This document shows positions 1-12,400 of a DNA stretch of 64,000 bases, one piece after another (position 1 is the first letter of the stretch; each line of letters opens with the position of its first letter). Origin of the DNA: Erythrocercus mccallii (Eukaryota > Chordata > Aves > Passeriformes > Dicruridae); assembly GCA_013397435.1 (NCBI GenBank), contig VZRG01000034.1, positions 980,315 through 1,044,314 of the forward strand, given 5' to 3'. A program made the position numbers and the translations under genes. The notes under the pieces were generated by a model. The model saw nothing but the letters and a program-made list of their open reading frames with translations, was not told the DNA's origin and did no database searches.

Positions 1-3000
1 AAGCGTTTGTTGTGAACCTAATGCTTTCCCAGAAATGTTTTTACTTGAGGAAAGAAATAAACCCTATTATCTCATTATCTCAGTATCTCATTAAAAACAG
101 GAAAGATAACAAAGCTGAAGCCCCAGAGCTGCATCACTGTTACGGAATGTACGGTGAGCATTTAATGACACAGTTTACGAGAAACAAGGGCGGGGGTGAT
201 TAGCCGAGGGGAAACATTCTGAGCATATATCAATTACAGAGTTATAGACATCATTCAAAGTGAACACAAGCCGCGGACAGCAGGAACTTGAGGTGTTTGA
301 TGTCCATATGTGTTTGGGCTCTAAGAAAAAAAAAAGTGCCTGACGGGCCTCAAGGGATGACAGCTATTTAGTAAGGACAGATGACAAACAATCAAATGAC
401 AATAGGTCAAATAGGCATGACCTATATTGAAGGTCTATAAAAGGTCTAATCTCTTGAAGATTTTTGGCTAAGAAAAAAAAGGGAAAAAAAAGAAATACAC
501 TAGGGGTCAGTCTTGTTCTAGATCTGAATCTTCCTAGTGTTATATTTAAGAAGCAGATTTTAATCAACCAAATAATTGGAATTATTTTCTCCTTATAATG
601 GTGTCAAGGATTATGGGATATTTATGAGCCGTATGTGAAGAATGGAGGGCAGCAGATGGAGACAAAGTATTTTCTTTTTTAGATAAGAATAAAAATAATT
701 TAAATATGTGGCAGAGGGCTTTTTTCCCCCGCCATATTATACTACCATGCATTTGTATGTGTTTAAAAGAGATAACTCCATTTTAAAGGTTTTATATTTT
801 GTATTAGCTTCTAAAATATATGGATCAGGCCTAATCACCTTCTGCTCCGAGAGAGTAGGTAATTGATTCTATATACACAAATACAATTGTAATATAGAAT
901 CTTACATGTTAACGTTTTTCTAAAAGTTTTCATTTTATGTTGGAAAATTAGTCACTCTACAAAACCACTATAATCAACTGCAAATCCTCAATGAGTTGAA
1001 CTTTTTTTAAAGGTTAAATTTTGTGAGGAAATGCAATGTGTAACAATCTTTCTATTTATGTATTTATACTGGATAATTACCTTCATATGGGTTTTTTTCT
1101 GCAATAGAACCCCTGTCTGTGGACAAGAAGATGCAAACAGGAAGATGAGCAGATAAACCTTTGTGATTCTTGTGGCATTAAAAACACAGGACATTCTTTT
1201 TAAATGAAATCATAATGCAAACTGAATGATTTTTGAATCACACATTTAGCATCCCAGTTGTGCCTACCTGCATCTCAGGTCTACAGAAGAAGATCTTCCC
1301 TGGAGAATACCTTATGGTCCCTTATCATGGATTTCATCTAGGATGTGAGATTTATTTCTTCAGACTGCTTTAAATATTTCTGCTAGACTTTGTGTTTACA
1401 GATAGAAATAGAAAATTCTCAGTACAATTGAAATTTCATGTGTAGGTAAATAGCATTCTGAAGTAGGATCACAAATGCTGGCCATGTTTCTGTGATACCA
1501 GATACCTTGTTCAACTGATAGAAGTGCTACTATCATAGTTTTTACAGCTTATTTTTCAGGGCCTTGACTGCACTAATCAGTTGTAACAAACCCTGACCTG
1601 CCTTGTCTGAGGCCGGGAGCTACAGCCTTTGCCTGTGGGCACAGGAATCCATTCCAGCTCCATCCTGTGCCTTCAGTTCCTTGCTGAGCTAACTCTCATG
1701 GCTCAGTGAGGACCAGCTGCTTCCTGAGGGATGAATATAATGACTGACTGGGAGGGCAAGATGTAATGAAGGCCCAGAGGTTATAGCTAGTGGGATTTCA
1801 AGGTTCTATCTGTAAAAGAATGATGAAATTCTGAACCTTGGATGGTGCTCCAGGCCCTGAAGGGTAATGCACTTTATTAATTCCAGCCTTTTTCCTTGTC
1901 CTTTGATGTAGTGACCTCATCTGCCATGATCTACTTCTGACTCACTGTTCTAGATCCTTTCTCTTTCCTTTGTTGGTCCTGTTATGTAAGCAAATACAGT
2001 GCCACAGGGTAAGCCAAACTTACTGCATGCCAGTTGCTTTGTGGTAATGTTAGATGTAGGTCATTGGATAAAAAATGGAAGTAGCAAAAAGTGGAAGTTG
2101 ATGCTATCCTGTTAGGTGTTCAAGGGCTTTTATATCTGATGTGTCTTGTTGCTTCCAATTTCCATATTTAAAACGTGAATATAGTAATGTTTCATCCATA
2201 ATCAAGCCATCATTATGCAACAGAATCTGAGCTTATGTCCACCACATTCATCCAAAACTTGTATATATATAAGTTGGCTATAAAATTGTATATACATTTT
2301 TGATACTTACTGTTTTCAGTCAATGAGGAAATCTGTAGACCTTCTGCTGTTTTTGGAATCCTGTCTGTTTTATGAGGTGGGAAGAAAGTAGTTAGAAAGT
2401 AGTTATATATAATATTTTTATATGTAATTACATATAATGTGGGTAATTACCCAAGATGTATCAGTGTCAACATTTTATATTTGTCATTTTTTTGCACTCA
2501 GTCCCAAAACAAGTTTTATTGGAAATGGAATAGTGAATTAGGTGAGCAGCATAACTTGATGAGTCTTCTGACTGTTATTTTTATTCTTATTTTTATTCTT
2601 ATTTCTCTTTCCCTTGTCAAAAAAAGGAAATGGTTCCTGGATTCTCTGTTCTGGGGCCAAAAAGCTACTCTAGGACCAAAGTGAATGTAAGTGGAGATAA
2701 AAAATGAGGGTAGTAATTTAGGAATTGAATTAGAATCTCACTTAAGGGTGTATCTTCCTTTATTGACACACTGACTTGAGAAGTTTTAAGTCAGTTTTAG
2801 TAACACAGCTTTTTCATTTGAAACACAGAATCACAGGAAGGTTTGGATTAGCAAGGACCTTGAAGATCATCTAATTCTACTGCCACCCAGTGCCACCATG
2901 GGCAGGGATGCCACCCGCTACCTCAGGTTGCCCAGGGCCCCATGCTATCAGTTCTAACATAACATCACAGTTAATGACTAACTGTTGTTCTACCATTTTC

Positions 3001-5949
3001 AAGGCAAACGTTGTTGGAGTGCGAAACAGCAGTAGACTGTAATCCAGGAAATCAGTTTAACATTGCTGTATTTAACATTGTTGTATATTAAAAAAAAAAT
3101 CTCACTGAGCACTGGTATTCAGAGTGAAAGAATTGTGCTATATTAACTGTGGTTTAGGAAAGCTGTTTGCAATATGTTAAACAAAGATGCAAATTTATGT
3201 ATTAAACATTTGCAACAGGATTTTTTTTTATGTCTTAGAATTTGAGGATATGGCTCTTTTAATAGTAACTAGTAGCTAGTCAAGAGATTGCAGAATTTAT
3301 ATAGTCTGCATGTTCAACAAGCAGGAAGTATCAAAAATGTAAGGCTTTTAGTCTTTTGCTCATGTATGTTTTGGGTTTTTTTTACTGGAAAGGAAATTAG
3401 TTACTATATCTGAACAGCAAAGCTACAAACCTGTGTACAGTTAATCAAAGACTTATAAAAACTCTAGTGATATGACCACCTTCTCTAACAATTTACCAAA
3501 AACTAATGCAGCAGTAATAATTCAAGCAGAATTGTATGCATTTTCTGGTTAGCTTTTTGATTTTTATTTTAAACATTTGCCATCTACTGCCCCAAGTTCA
3601 GACACTTTCTGTAATCTACTTGTGTTCCTCATTTCCTCATTTGAGTCTCACAAAACCCATATTTGTATAGTACACATTTAGATTATGCTTTGTGACATCC
3701 CTGTTTTGTCATCTTATTTATAGGTGATTCCTAGATCAGTAACAAGAAAAAAAAGAAAGCTAAATGTTCACTGAAACATTCTCGCATTATCTGCTGAATT
3801 CCGTTATTGGAACTAAGTTGGGTTTTTTAGAGTAATGAAACCAATGAATGTGAGTCACTTGTGAATTTATGTTCTGTTGTTGCATTTTCTGGTGCATGAG
3901 ATCTGATTGAAACTTTTCCAGGGTTTGAAGGGCCTGAAAAGTCTTGTCTGGACTGAGAATGCTTCACCAGTGACAAATTATGTTCTGCTAAAACATCATC
4001 TTGTACCAAAGTCTCAAGTTCTTTCCCTTTAATACCCCAAAATTCATAAACAGCCTGCTTGAAATTATCTAAGTAGTTTATTCCTTTTCCAGTGTATCTG
4101 AAGATCTGTGCTTATCTGCTCTGCTTTGCCCATAAAGGCGTCTCAAGTCTCTATACACCCCTGCATCCAGATCCAGTGTTCAATAGAACAACCATAAATG
4201 TTACTGTCCACCTGTGTGATAACACAGGTAACTTCCTGTTAACTTGTAAAAGCTTTTGCAATTTTCTCAAATTGTTTTCTATTTTCATTTAGTTTGTTCT
4301 ATTTTTTCTGAGGAAACAATGTGTTAGGACTTTGCTCCAGCCCTTGCTCTTCTCTTGATTGTCCTAATAAGCTTATCAATTTAATAAACCCTTACATAGA
4401 ATTAAATTCCTAGGCTTTTTCTCAAATTGGTGACCAGGTAGAAAAGGTATTATAAAATATTAACCGACGTAAACTTATGTGTGAGTACACGTTTTAGCAG
4501 ATAATTAGAAGTGGCATATCCCTATGTCCTAGTCACAGAAAAAGTTCCAGCAGCATCTTGGACACTAGTGCCAGTGAATAAAGAAACTGTACTTGGTCAT
4601 TCCTTTGTGCAGGGATCTGTTTTTCACCTTTTCTTATTAATATTCTTTCTGGGCTAAACATCATTTCCCTGCTTAGCATCTCTCAGCAATGGCAATAATT
4701 TTCATTTATACATTGCATTTCTCAGTCTTCATTTCCTCCCATTCCTGGAGTGAAGATTCATTCTGCCTCTGGAGATTTACAGTCTCTCCTTTTCTTGTGG
4801 CTATCAAGGGTTTGATTTCCCTGTCCCAAGGTCTTATCTTCTTACATCTTTACAGTGTTCCTTCTCTCCACTGCCTTGTAGGTATTCTTCTGCCCTGATC
4901 TTTTCCATTTAGGGGTGTTATTCTTAACAGTTCTTTGTCTGTCTTTGTCTTTGCCCTCACCAAGGTTTTTCTGTTTTCCTTTTGCCATTAACTGACACCA
5001 GATAATCCACCTCCTCAATTCTAATAGTCCTGAGGAAACTCCTTTTTTAAACCCACCAGTAGCAAAGTGGAAGCTTCTCACCCAAGAAGGATGGCAAGTA
5101 CTACCAGGAGATCAAGCTGGAAAGCTGCCTGCCTTTCCAGGTAGGGGCAGCAGGGAAGAAGCAGCCTCATGACCCCCTGGCTGGCTGCAAGTCAGTGGGG
5201 CCCAAGGTGGAGCTCTTGGCAGTTCCATGGGGTCTCTTGTGCTGGCTGCAGTGACACGTCAAAGGGGTGTTGGGCAGCTCTTGGCTTCCTCTATCCATTC
5301 TTTCTCCCTTTTCCTCTTTTCTACCTCTCTTACTTCACCCTACTTGGCCTTCTCCTACTTCTTCTCTGACTTCTTTTCTAGACTTGTTTAAACATGTTCA
5401 CCAACAGTTTTCTTCTTGCATAACACTTCACTGAAGCATTCTCTTAAAAAATCCCATTATTTTAATAGCTTGCCTTTTGTGTGTATGCATTTTTCTGCCT
5501 TTTCTGTCCCTTATTTTACATGTCCAAGCCTGATCTCTTTGAAACAGGGGTACATAAAAAAGAAAAAAGAAAGACCTGTAATACTGTCAGTTTTCTTCAG
5601 GCACCTTTCCAGTGCATTTAGTGTAACTGAAGGGAACAGAGTCTCCTTGGATAAGTCAGGCAGACTGGATCCTGGACACAGCTCCTGGGCTCAGCTGTGC
5701 TCGTGGGCCCCTTGGCTCTCGTTCTGCTTTCAACACAGCAGCAAAAACTGAACAAAGGTTTTCTTCATCACTTATAGGCCCATCCTGGTTTAGAGAGGAT
5801 TGCCAAAATAACAGAGCTTATGAAAGGTGCCAACACTTTCTTCTCAGATGACCTCTGCAGTCTTCTGACACTTAAGAAAGCAGCATGATTTAATCTTCAG
5901 GCAATACTACAACCGATCCCCGACAATGCCCGTTCTATTGCCTCTAGGC
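1..5949. other. Upstream intergenic flank of FAM184B
   Basis: I find no convincing exon here. All reading frames are short, AT-rich and resemble no protein I know. The stretch holds one CR1 fragment at 2824-2945 and small imperfect pyrimidine-rich repeats near 2572-2612. In other vertebrates the next gene on this side of FAM184B is NCAPG, in divergent orientation, so distal regulatory sequence is plausible, but nothing specific can be named. Confidence 0.55.
2824..2945 (-). repeat. CR1 LINE fragment, 3' end
   Basis: On the plus strand this begins with a CACAGAATCACAGGAAGG-like block and continues through a 'gaccttgaagatcatctaattc' type sequence. That is the reverse complement of the typical avian CR1 3' end, so the element lies on the minus strand. 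It is heavily 5' truncated, as is usual for CR1. Confidence 0.75.
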
Positions 5950-6285
5950 TGGCTCAGCGTCTCCAGTGGGAAATTTGTAGCACCCAGCCTCTGGCGTCTT
6001 CTCCTGGCGGAAGCTCAACCATTTGAAGAGAAGGGGAGGGAAAAAATATCCCAATCAGGACGTTTGCACATGCTGATCTCTGCTTGCTCGCCTGGGTGTT
6101 TTGCTGAAGGACTGGGACATCTGCAGAGAAGGGGGAGCGGCGACGGCTGAAGCGTGCCCTGTTCGGAGCTGAAGTTCCTCCAGCGCCGGGGGCTGTGAGT
6201 GCGCGCAGCCGGAGGGGCGAGCAGCGGGGCCGGGATCGCGCTACCCGGAGCGTACGCAGACAGACGTGATTAAAATTCAAGCCTA
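5950..6285 (+). promoter_or_regulatory. FAM184B: FAM184B CpG-rich promoter and 5' UTR region
   Basis: The sequence turns abruptly GC- and CpG-rich (densest at about 6120-6260, for example gagcggcgacgg and gccggggg) just before the FAM184B start codon, in contrast to the AT-rich flanks. This is the usual layout of a CpG-island promoter plus 5' UTR. The transcription start cannot be fixed from sequence alone. I see no clear TATA box at a standard distance. A short plus-strand upstream open frame (5926-6150) lies in this stretch. Confidence 0.55.
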
Positions 6286-6420
6286 ATGGCCTCTGGCATA
6301 AACAACATTCATCAGCCTGGGACTTGCAATGGATCTAAAGCCGCTCGCAGCAGCTCGGCAGAGGAACGCAATCGGGAAATGCACATGAAAATGTGCAAGA
6401 AGATTGCCCAGCTCACTAAG
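6286..6420 (+). CDS. FAM184B: FAM184B coding exon 1
   Basis: Encodes residues 1-45 from ATG 6286, starting MASGINNIHQPGTCNGSK, and ends ...MCKKIAQLTK at a good donor (AAG|GTAAGT), phase 0. The start is chosen because the N-terminus MAS...PGTC.GSK and the downstream MHMKMCKKIAQLTK match the family. Confidence 0.92.
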
Positions 6421-9400
6421 GTAAGTCTCGCTGTTGCAGTTTTTCCAAGGAGGTGAGGCTGCCCTGGCCGAGGGTGTCAGGGAATTGTCTCCTCTGATGC
6501 CCCTGAGAGGAGGGAAGGGAAACGGGTCCTCTCTTTTTCGGCTGTTGCCGAGAACATCGGTATGCACAAACTTCCCACAGTTCCCCCGCGGGGAGTGCAG
6601 CCCATCCTTTTTGGGGGTTGCCTTTGTGGCGGACGATGGACGCCTCGCACGAAGGCTCTAATTACCGTGCGACCATAACGAGAAAAGCAGCTCTGCGAAG
6701 ATGCGGGGTTTGTCTGGGAGCTGTTGAGAGGGATTGACAGTGTCCGCTTTTCTTCTGGAATTACGAGGACTGCATGTAATTTGCGTTTTATAGGTTCTCA
6801 AGTAATATTGTTGCAAAGCTGCAGCCAACGCGTGGTACTACAGTACACTAGCACTCTGACTCGCAGCTAATTTTTCCTGATGTGCATAAGAGCTACTTTA
6901 AATGACGTTTGTAAAAGGAATTGGAAAAGAGGCAGGACTAAATTACGTGGTATATTGTACTTAAAACTTTTAGTCAATACTGAACTACTCGATATTTTCC
7001 ACAGCATGTTAAGTAATAAAAGAAAATACGTAGGAAATGATAATTATCTATTAACCTTTCTTATGCTCCATCTCTGTCAGTGAGAAAAACCTATTTACTA
7101 CCCTTGTTTACTAATACAGCTTTTACATGTTCTGTAACCTCGCTGCAATTGATAGAGACATTAGCAATGAAAAAAAATTGACTAAAAATACAGGTCAAAG
7201 AATAAGAAGTCATTTAGATGTGCAAGTTAGAATGGTGTACTACTTACAATGCCATCATTCTCATGTCATGATAACTATGCTTGAAAGTGTACATCATGTG
7301 CATCAATATATAAACAAGAGCTACCCCTAATTACATATGGTTCCTATATTATTCTTCCTGTACTCTACCAATACTTACTTTACAGGTTCTTTGATTGTAT
7401 GTTTGTTTCATAGTATTCATAGTAATAGTATAAGATTCTTACATTTTGCCCATCCATTGCATAATTTTATTGCTGTAGTTTTTTCAGATGTCTTTTGCTA
7501 AATTTCTACTGTTAAAGTATGTGTGGGTTGATTTCTTTAGTTTTGACAGAATTTCCCCCTAGATGCTTTTCAGTTATCTGAAATAAAGGTGATTTATACC
7601 TGAAGCTCAAAAAAGTACTTCTTCAAAGCAAATAATCCTGTTTTGGAATGTAGCTTTTAAGAAGCAATTTTCTCTGCAGTAATGCTACACTTACAGCGAA
7701 TTCATAGCACAACTAGAATTTAAATCACATGCTTTCCCTTCTGAATTCTGTATAGACTAATGCAGTACCAACAGCAAGCATGTAAGAAGCAAAATCTGAC
7801 ACCAGATCAGATGAAAAATGGCTATATGGGAAATTGGTTATAATAATTTTTGGCCTGGGATTTTGAGAGCTCCCTTTTAAAGCACTGTTTTCTTGGTAAT
7901 ATTACAGTCACAATGATTATGATAAAATCCCTCCTAAATTTAAATGGCCCATAGTACTTTCCTTTTTGTTTGTAACCCTGTATGCAATAATGCTGTGTGT
8001 TGTTGCACAGCTACAACTTCCTGTCTCAGTGACTTCAGGTTTTCATTGATGAGCAAATAATGATCTTATTATTTATCCACTCAGTTTTGAGCCAGGTGAG
8101 ATGAATCCAAAATATGTAAATTAGGTATAAAATATAGCTCTTGACTTCCATTCTCTTTGTTAAATAGTCACTAGGGGCCTCCTTCTACTCTCAATGGGAA
8201 AAAAGTGTGTAAAGTTATCAACAGGAACCAAACTGGGTGAGGTGATGAATTTCTACCCTTGCATGTAGTGCTGATTATGTCTTAAGGTGTTGATTAGGGG
8301 AATACAGGGAGCCAGGGAATCCCAACATGTAATTTGGACAGAGATCTGAGAGCTGCTCCCATTCTACTGCTATTTCTAGTGTTGAAAAGGTAAAATCTAG
8401 GAAATTTTCATACTTTTGGTCATGCATTTTTTCTCTTCTGTACATTTTTGGCTCTAGCTGCAAAAAATACAAACCTTTAGCAATGTCTTGTTTGCTTTGG
8501 GCCACAGACTATTAGTTTTTTGTAGCTCACTTCTCTTGAAATGGGTGTATTTATATTGTATTTGATTGTAGCAGAATGCATGACTTTGTAGTAGTTATTA
8601 ATACCAATAATGGGTTCATCTGACTCTGTATTGTGAATCTGGGAGCCTTGTTGTAAGAAGCACATTTTAAATTGCAGTATTGTTGGTCAAGTAGATTGTT
8701 ACTAAAAAAAAGTCAAGTTTTCTGACAAGAATTTTCTGTACATTTGTGGGATACTGTGAGTTGTAATAGAGGAACAGAGTGCTGATGCAAGGGAAAGTTA
8801 ATTGCTGGTAAAATTCACTTACAAACCCTATTTTCCCTTTAGGGGAAAGAAATGTCAAAGGGAAGCAAGTGTGTTCCTCTTCAGAAGCAGCAGCATAGGC
8901 AGACGTTCCTTAATGACTCTGTGCGGAGCAGTTCAAAATGTTACCCATTCTGATTGCCTCCAGCAATCACCAGCAGCCACTTGGAGGTTTAGCCCCTCAG
9001 CTCAGTCAGCAAGGTAGAAAATATGACCATTATTTAATAATTTTCAGTGGAAAATCAGCCAGAAAAGCAAAGCCCTCTTTCCTTCGTTGTTTAAGGGAGG
9101 TATGGCTGACTTCTGCAAAAAATATACATACTCACATTTAGTTCTGTTAGCTTCACTCTTGTGGGTGGAAATTTACTGAAGAATTAATGAGTGACCTGGA
9201 GTGTGTATGAGGGCATAGACTGTTTACACCACTTCAGTGTCTTGTAGCAGGGTCTTTTAACCTTTCCTGCTTTATTTGCCATAAAGCTATCAGCCATTTC
9301 TTGGTTTTAGACATGAAATATGGTCAAATTTTAATGATTTATTCTGTAAGCGCCTAACAGCTGGGTGTCTCTTACAGAGCACTTCTGTGGTCTCTCATGT

Positions 9401-12400
9401 TCCTGTTGAAAAATGTTGCCTTTTTCACGTAAAGTTTATTGACCTTGTTTGCTGTTTTGTGTTAACAGTACTCAGTAACCAATGCTTACAGTGGTTCAGC
9501 TGTTGTGCAGTTAGTTATTATGCTACCAGAGCTCTCCCGTGTGCTTGAGGCTTTTTGATCTCAGCTCTCTAGAGACATATTCAATATTCTACAAAAATAA
9601 AGCAAAATAGAATAAAAACTAGGATCATGCTTTTGGAACAACAGTATTTTTTTCTTTGGGCAAGGAATATAAAAAAATTATTTCCATGTAGGCAAATTGA
9701 GAGAATCTATTTATAAAACTGCTTAAATTATTTGCTACCAAGACCAACCAAATCAGCCATCCATATCCCCAAGTACTTTCTGATGTATTTGTTTTCATTA
9801 TTTTTGTGTACAATTTGCTATCTGGATTTCAAAGCTAGCGTTATTTTTGCCTATGAGCTGACAAAAATGTGCAGGCTAAGATTTCTTAACTTGTCATTAC
9901 TATGTTTTTCCTTACAGAAAGTTCCTCCCTAAAAAGGAACTCCTGGATTGTTAAATGCATGTGCAATGTCATAAAATTGTGTTGATCAGCTAGTCAAAAG
10001 CAGTATTAAAGCCATACTTTTATTAGGAAAAAGCCTAGTAACTTATTTGGATAGGTAGAAATTATCATTTAAATTAATTCAAGGGATAAGAATGACATTT
10101 ATGTATGGAATTACTTCCTTACCATACAAATTTGGCACTAATTATATCAAGTTTGCAGAAAATCTGATGGTCTTAGTAACTGACAACTCAAGACTACTTT
10201 ATAATGGAGAGTAGGTAATAAATTCAAGTCTCTTTATCAATGAATCCTAGTTAATGTTTTGCATACTATTAATATGCAATTTACAGACAATAGGCAATAA
10301 AATATCTAATGATCCACTTGCACAAAAGAAAATTGCAAGCTTATAGCTTTATCATGTTCTGTCTTTTTTTATGATAATATTTAAAAGTACTTTTTTCATG
10401 TACCCTCTAACAGTACCTCTCTCCTAGTATTTCCTTTAACCAGCATGTACATGCCAATGTTTTAGAATTGTGAAAATTCTACCCATATTAGAAGTCAGTG
10501 CCAAGTCAGTGGAAGACATTCTCATGTAAGTATTTTGAGCTATGTATTTTAGGCTTTTGAACACTTCAGCATTGAATATTGTATATAAAATATTTCTTTT
10601 CCATTAAGTATCATGTTCCTCCCCCAGCAGCTACATCCCCCTTAGTTAAAAGAGTTTCTTTGTTTTATTAAAACAGCTGTAACACTGAGATAGAACTCCC
10701 TCTGTTGCCACCTCTACAGTCTAATCTTAAGCACATTGTCTCACTGTTTTTCCTGCCTGTACACAACCAGACTGTCTTTAGTCTGGTTCTGAAAACTATT
10801 TAATCTGTGTTTTTAAGTAGGAACAGATAGGCATGTGAGTTTGGGTTTGTTGTTTTTTTTTTTTTTTGGCTTGTGCTTAAAGCTGGCAGGAAGTCTGTGA
10901 ATGTAGTTAGTGCAGTACCAAGTCTGAGTTAATTTATCAAACCCCCCAGTGTGGTACAATAACTCAAACTTCTCTGTGCTGGTTCAAACTTGGCATTTTA
11001 CTTAATGTATATTCGTTTGTCTTCCACAGCTTGGAGACAGCAGAACACACACAACTCTATTACTGAGGAAATACTGCCTTCATTTTGTAAAGAAACTACA
11101 AACTGACTGTCTGCTTTCAAATAGGGATTTTTTCTTTTTTTTCTTAATGACCAGGGTGAAATTCTTCTGAAGGAAGATTATATGTTTTTAATGTGGTTAT
11201 CATTCAGAACTTTGTCTGACTTGGATTTTAGGCACTTAAAATAAACAGTTTTGACTTAGAATGGGCTACTACTAGAGAAGTCTTCTGTTTTAATTCTCTT
11301 TGGAAGCTACAGCATCTGGCTGTGACTAAGCAACAACTGGTTGTAACTATAAAACCTTCTTAGAGGGTTATAGAAGAGCTACCTTTAAGTGTAAATATGA
11401 GCCTGCAGTTAATATTTTACTTTTTTCATTCAGCAAGAGAAAATTACTAGAATTTGATAACAAGGCTGTTAGAAACTATAGCTAGTACTTTTACATGTTT
11501 TACACTGTTGAAATGTTTTTACTAAAATACTGATATGCCTTAGTATTTCATAAAAATAATGACTTTTCAGTAGATTACAGGACATTGCAATGCAAGTTGG
11601 TGCATTGCCACTACACTCTTTGCAGACTGCTTCCACTTTTTCTGATGATGAATGATGGTTAAACTTTCTTGATGGTTTTGTGAATGATGGTTTTGTGATC
11701 ATTGATGCAATCCCAGAAGGTGTCCAGCATATGCTTAACAAGAGTATCTTCCTGAAATGGGAATATGAATAGTGGCTGTATTTGATCTAGCTCCATTTTA
11801 CTGTTAGAAATATTTGTGTAAAAATGTTCTGGGTACGTAATTGTGTAATATTGTGGTATATATTATTATGCAGCACATTAGCTTCATAACAGTATGTTGA
11901 CTTGGGGTCCGGTGATGCTGCTTTGAAAATGAGGAGAGAAACTGAAAGAAAAATATCTTTTAAAAAACACTATCCTGAGGTCTGTCTGGGACAATAGCCT
12001 CATTCTGATGATACGCAGAGAGCTGCGGGAGTATGACATGCATCTGGTGTTCTTCTCTAAAGTTTCATTGCCTTCATTGGTCCGTGAGATTTTCCAGAGA
12101 TTGGCAGAGTATCTTAATACTTCCTTGTCCCAACTGGATTTTTATTCAACACATTTCACAAATAGTTCTTGAATCCCTGTGATCTTTCAGTTGAATTTGC
12201 TTACAGCAGCAAGAACTTAAATTTTGGCGCCTGTTGTAGCAGAAACCTGGTATTATAAATTCATAGATACCTGAGGGTTCTGTTGATTTCTTAATTAGCA
12301 AAGTATCTAGAATGTGTAAAGAAATCTTTTAAATTTAAAAAAATTCCTCTCTGAGAATGCAAACTACAGGAGAGTAAGAATTTGATCCAATCTGTATAAT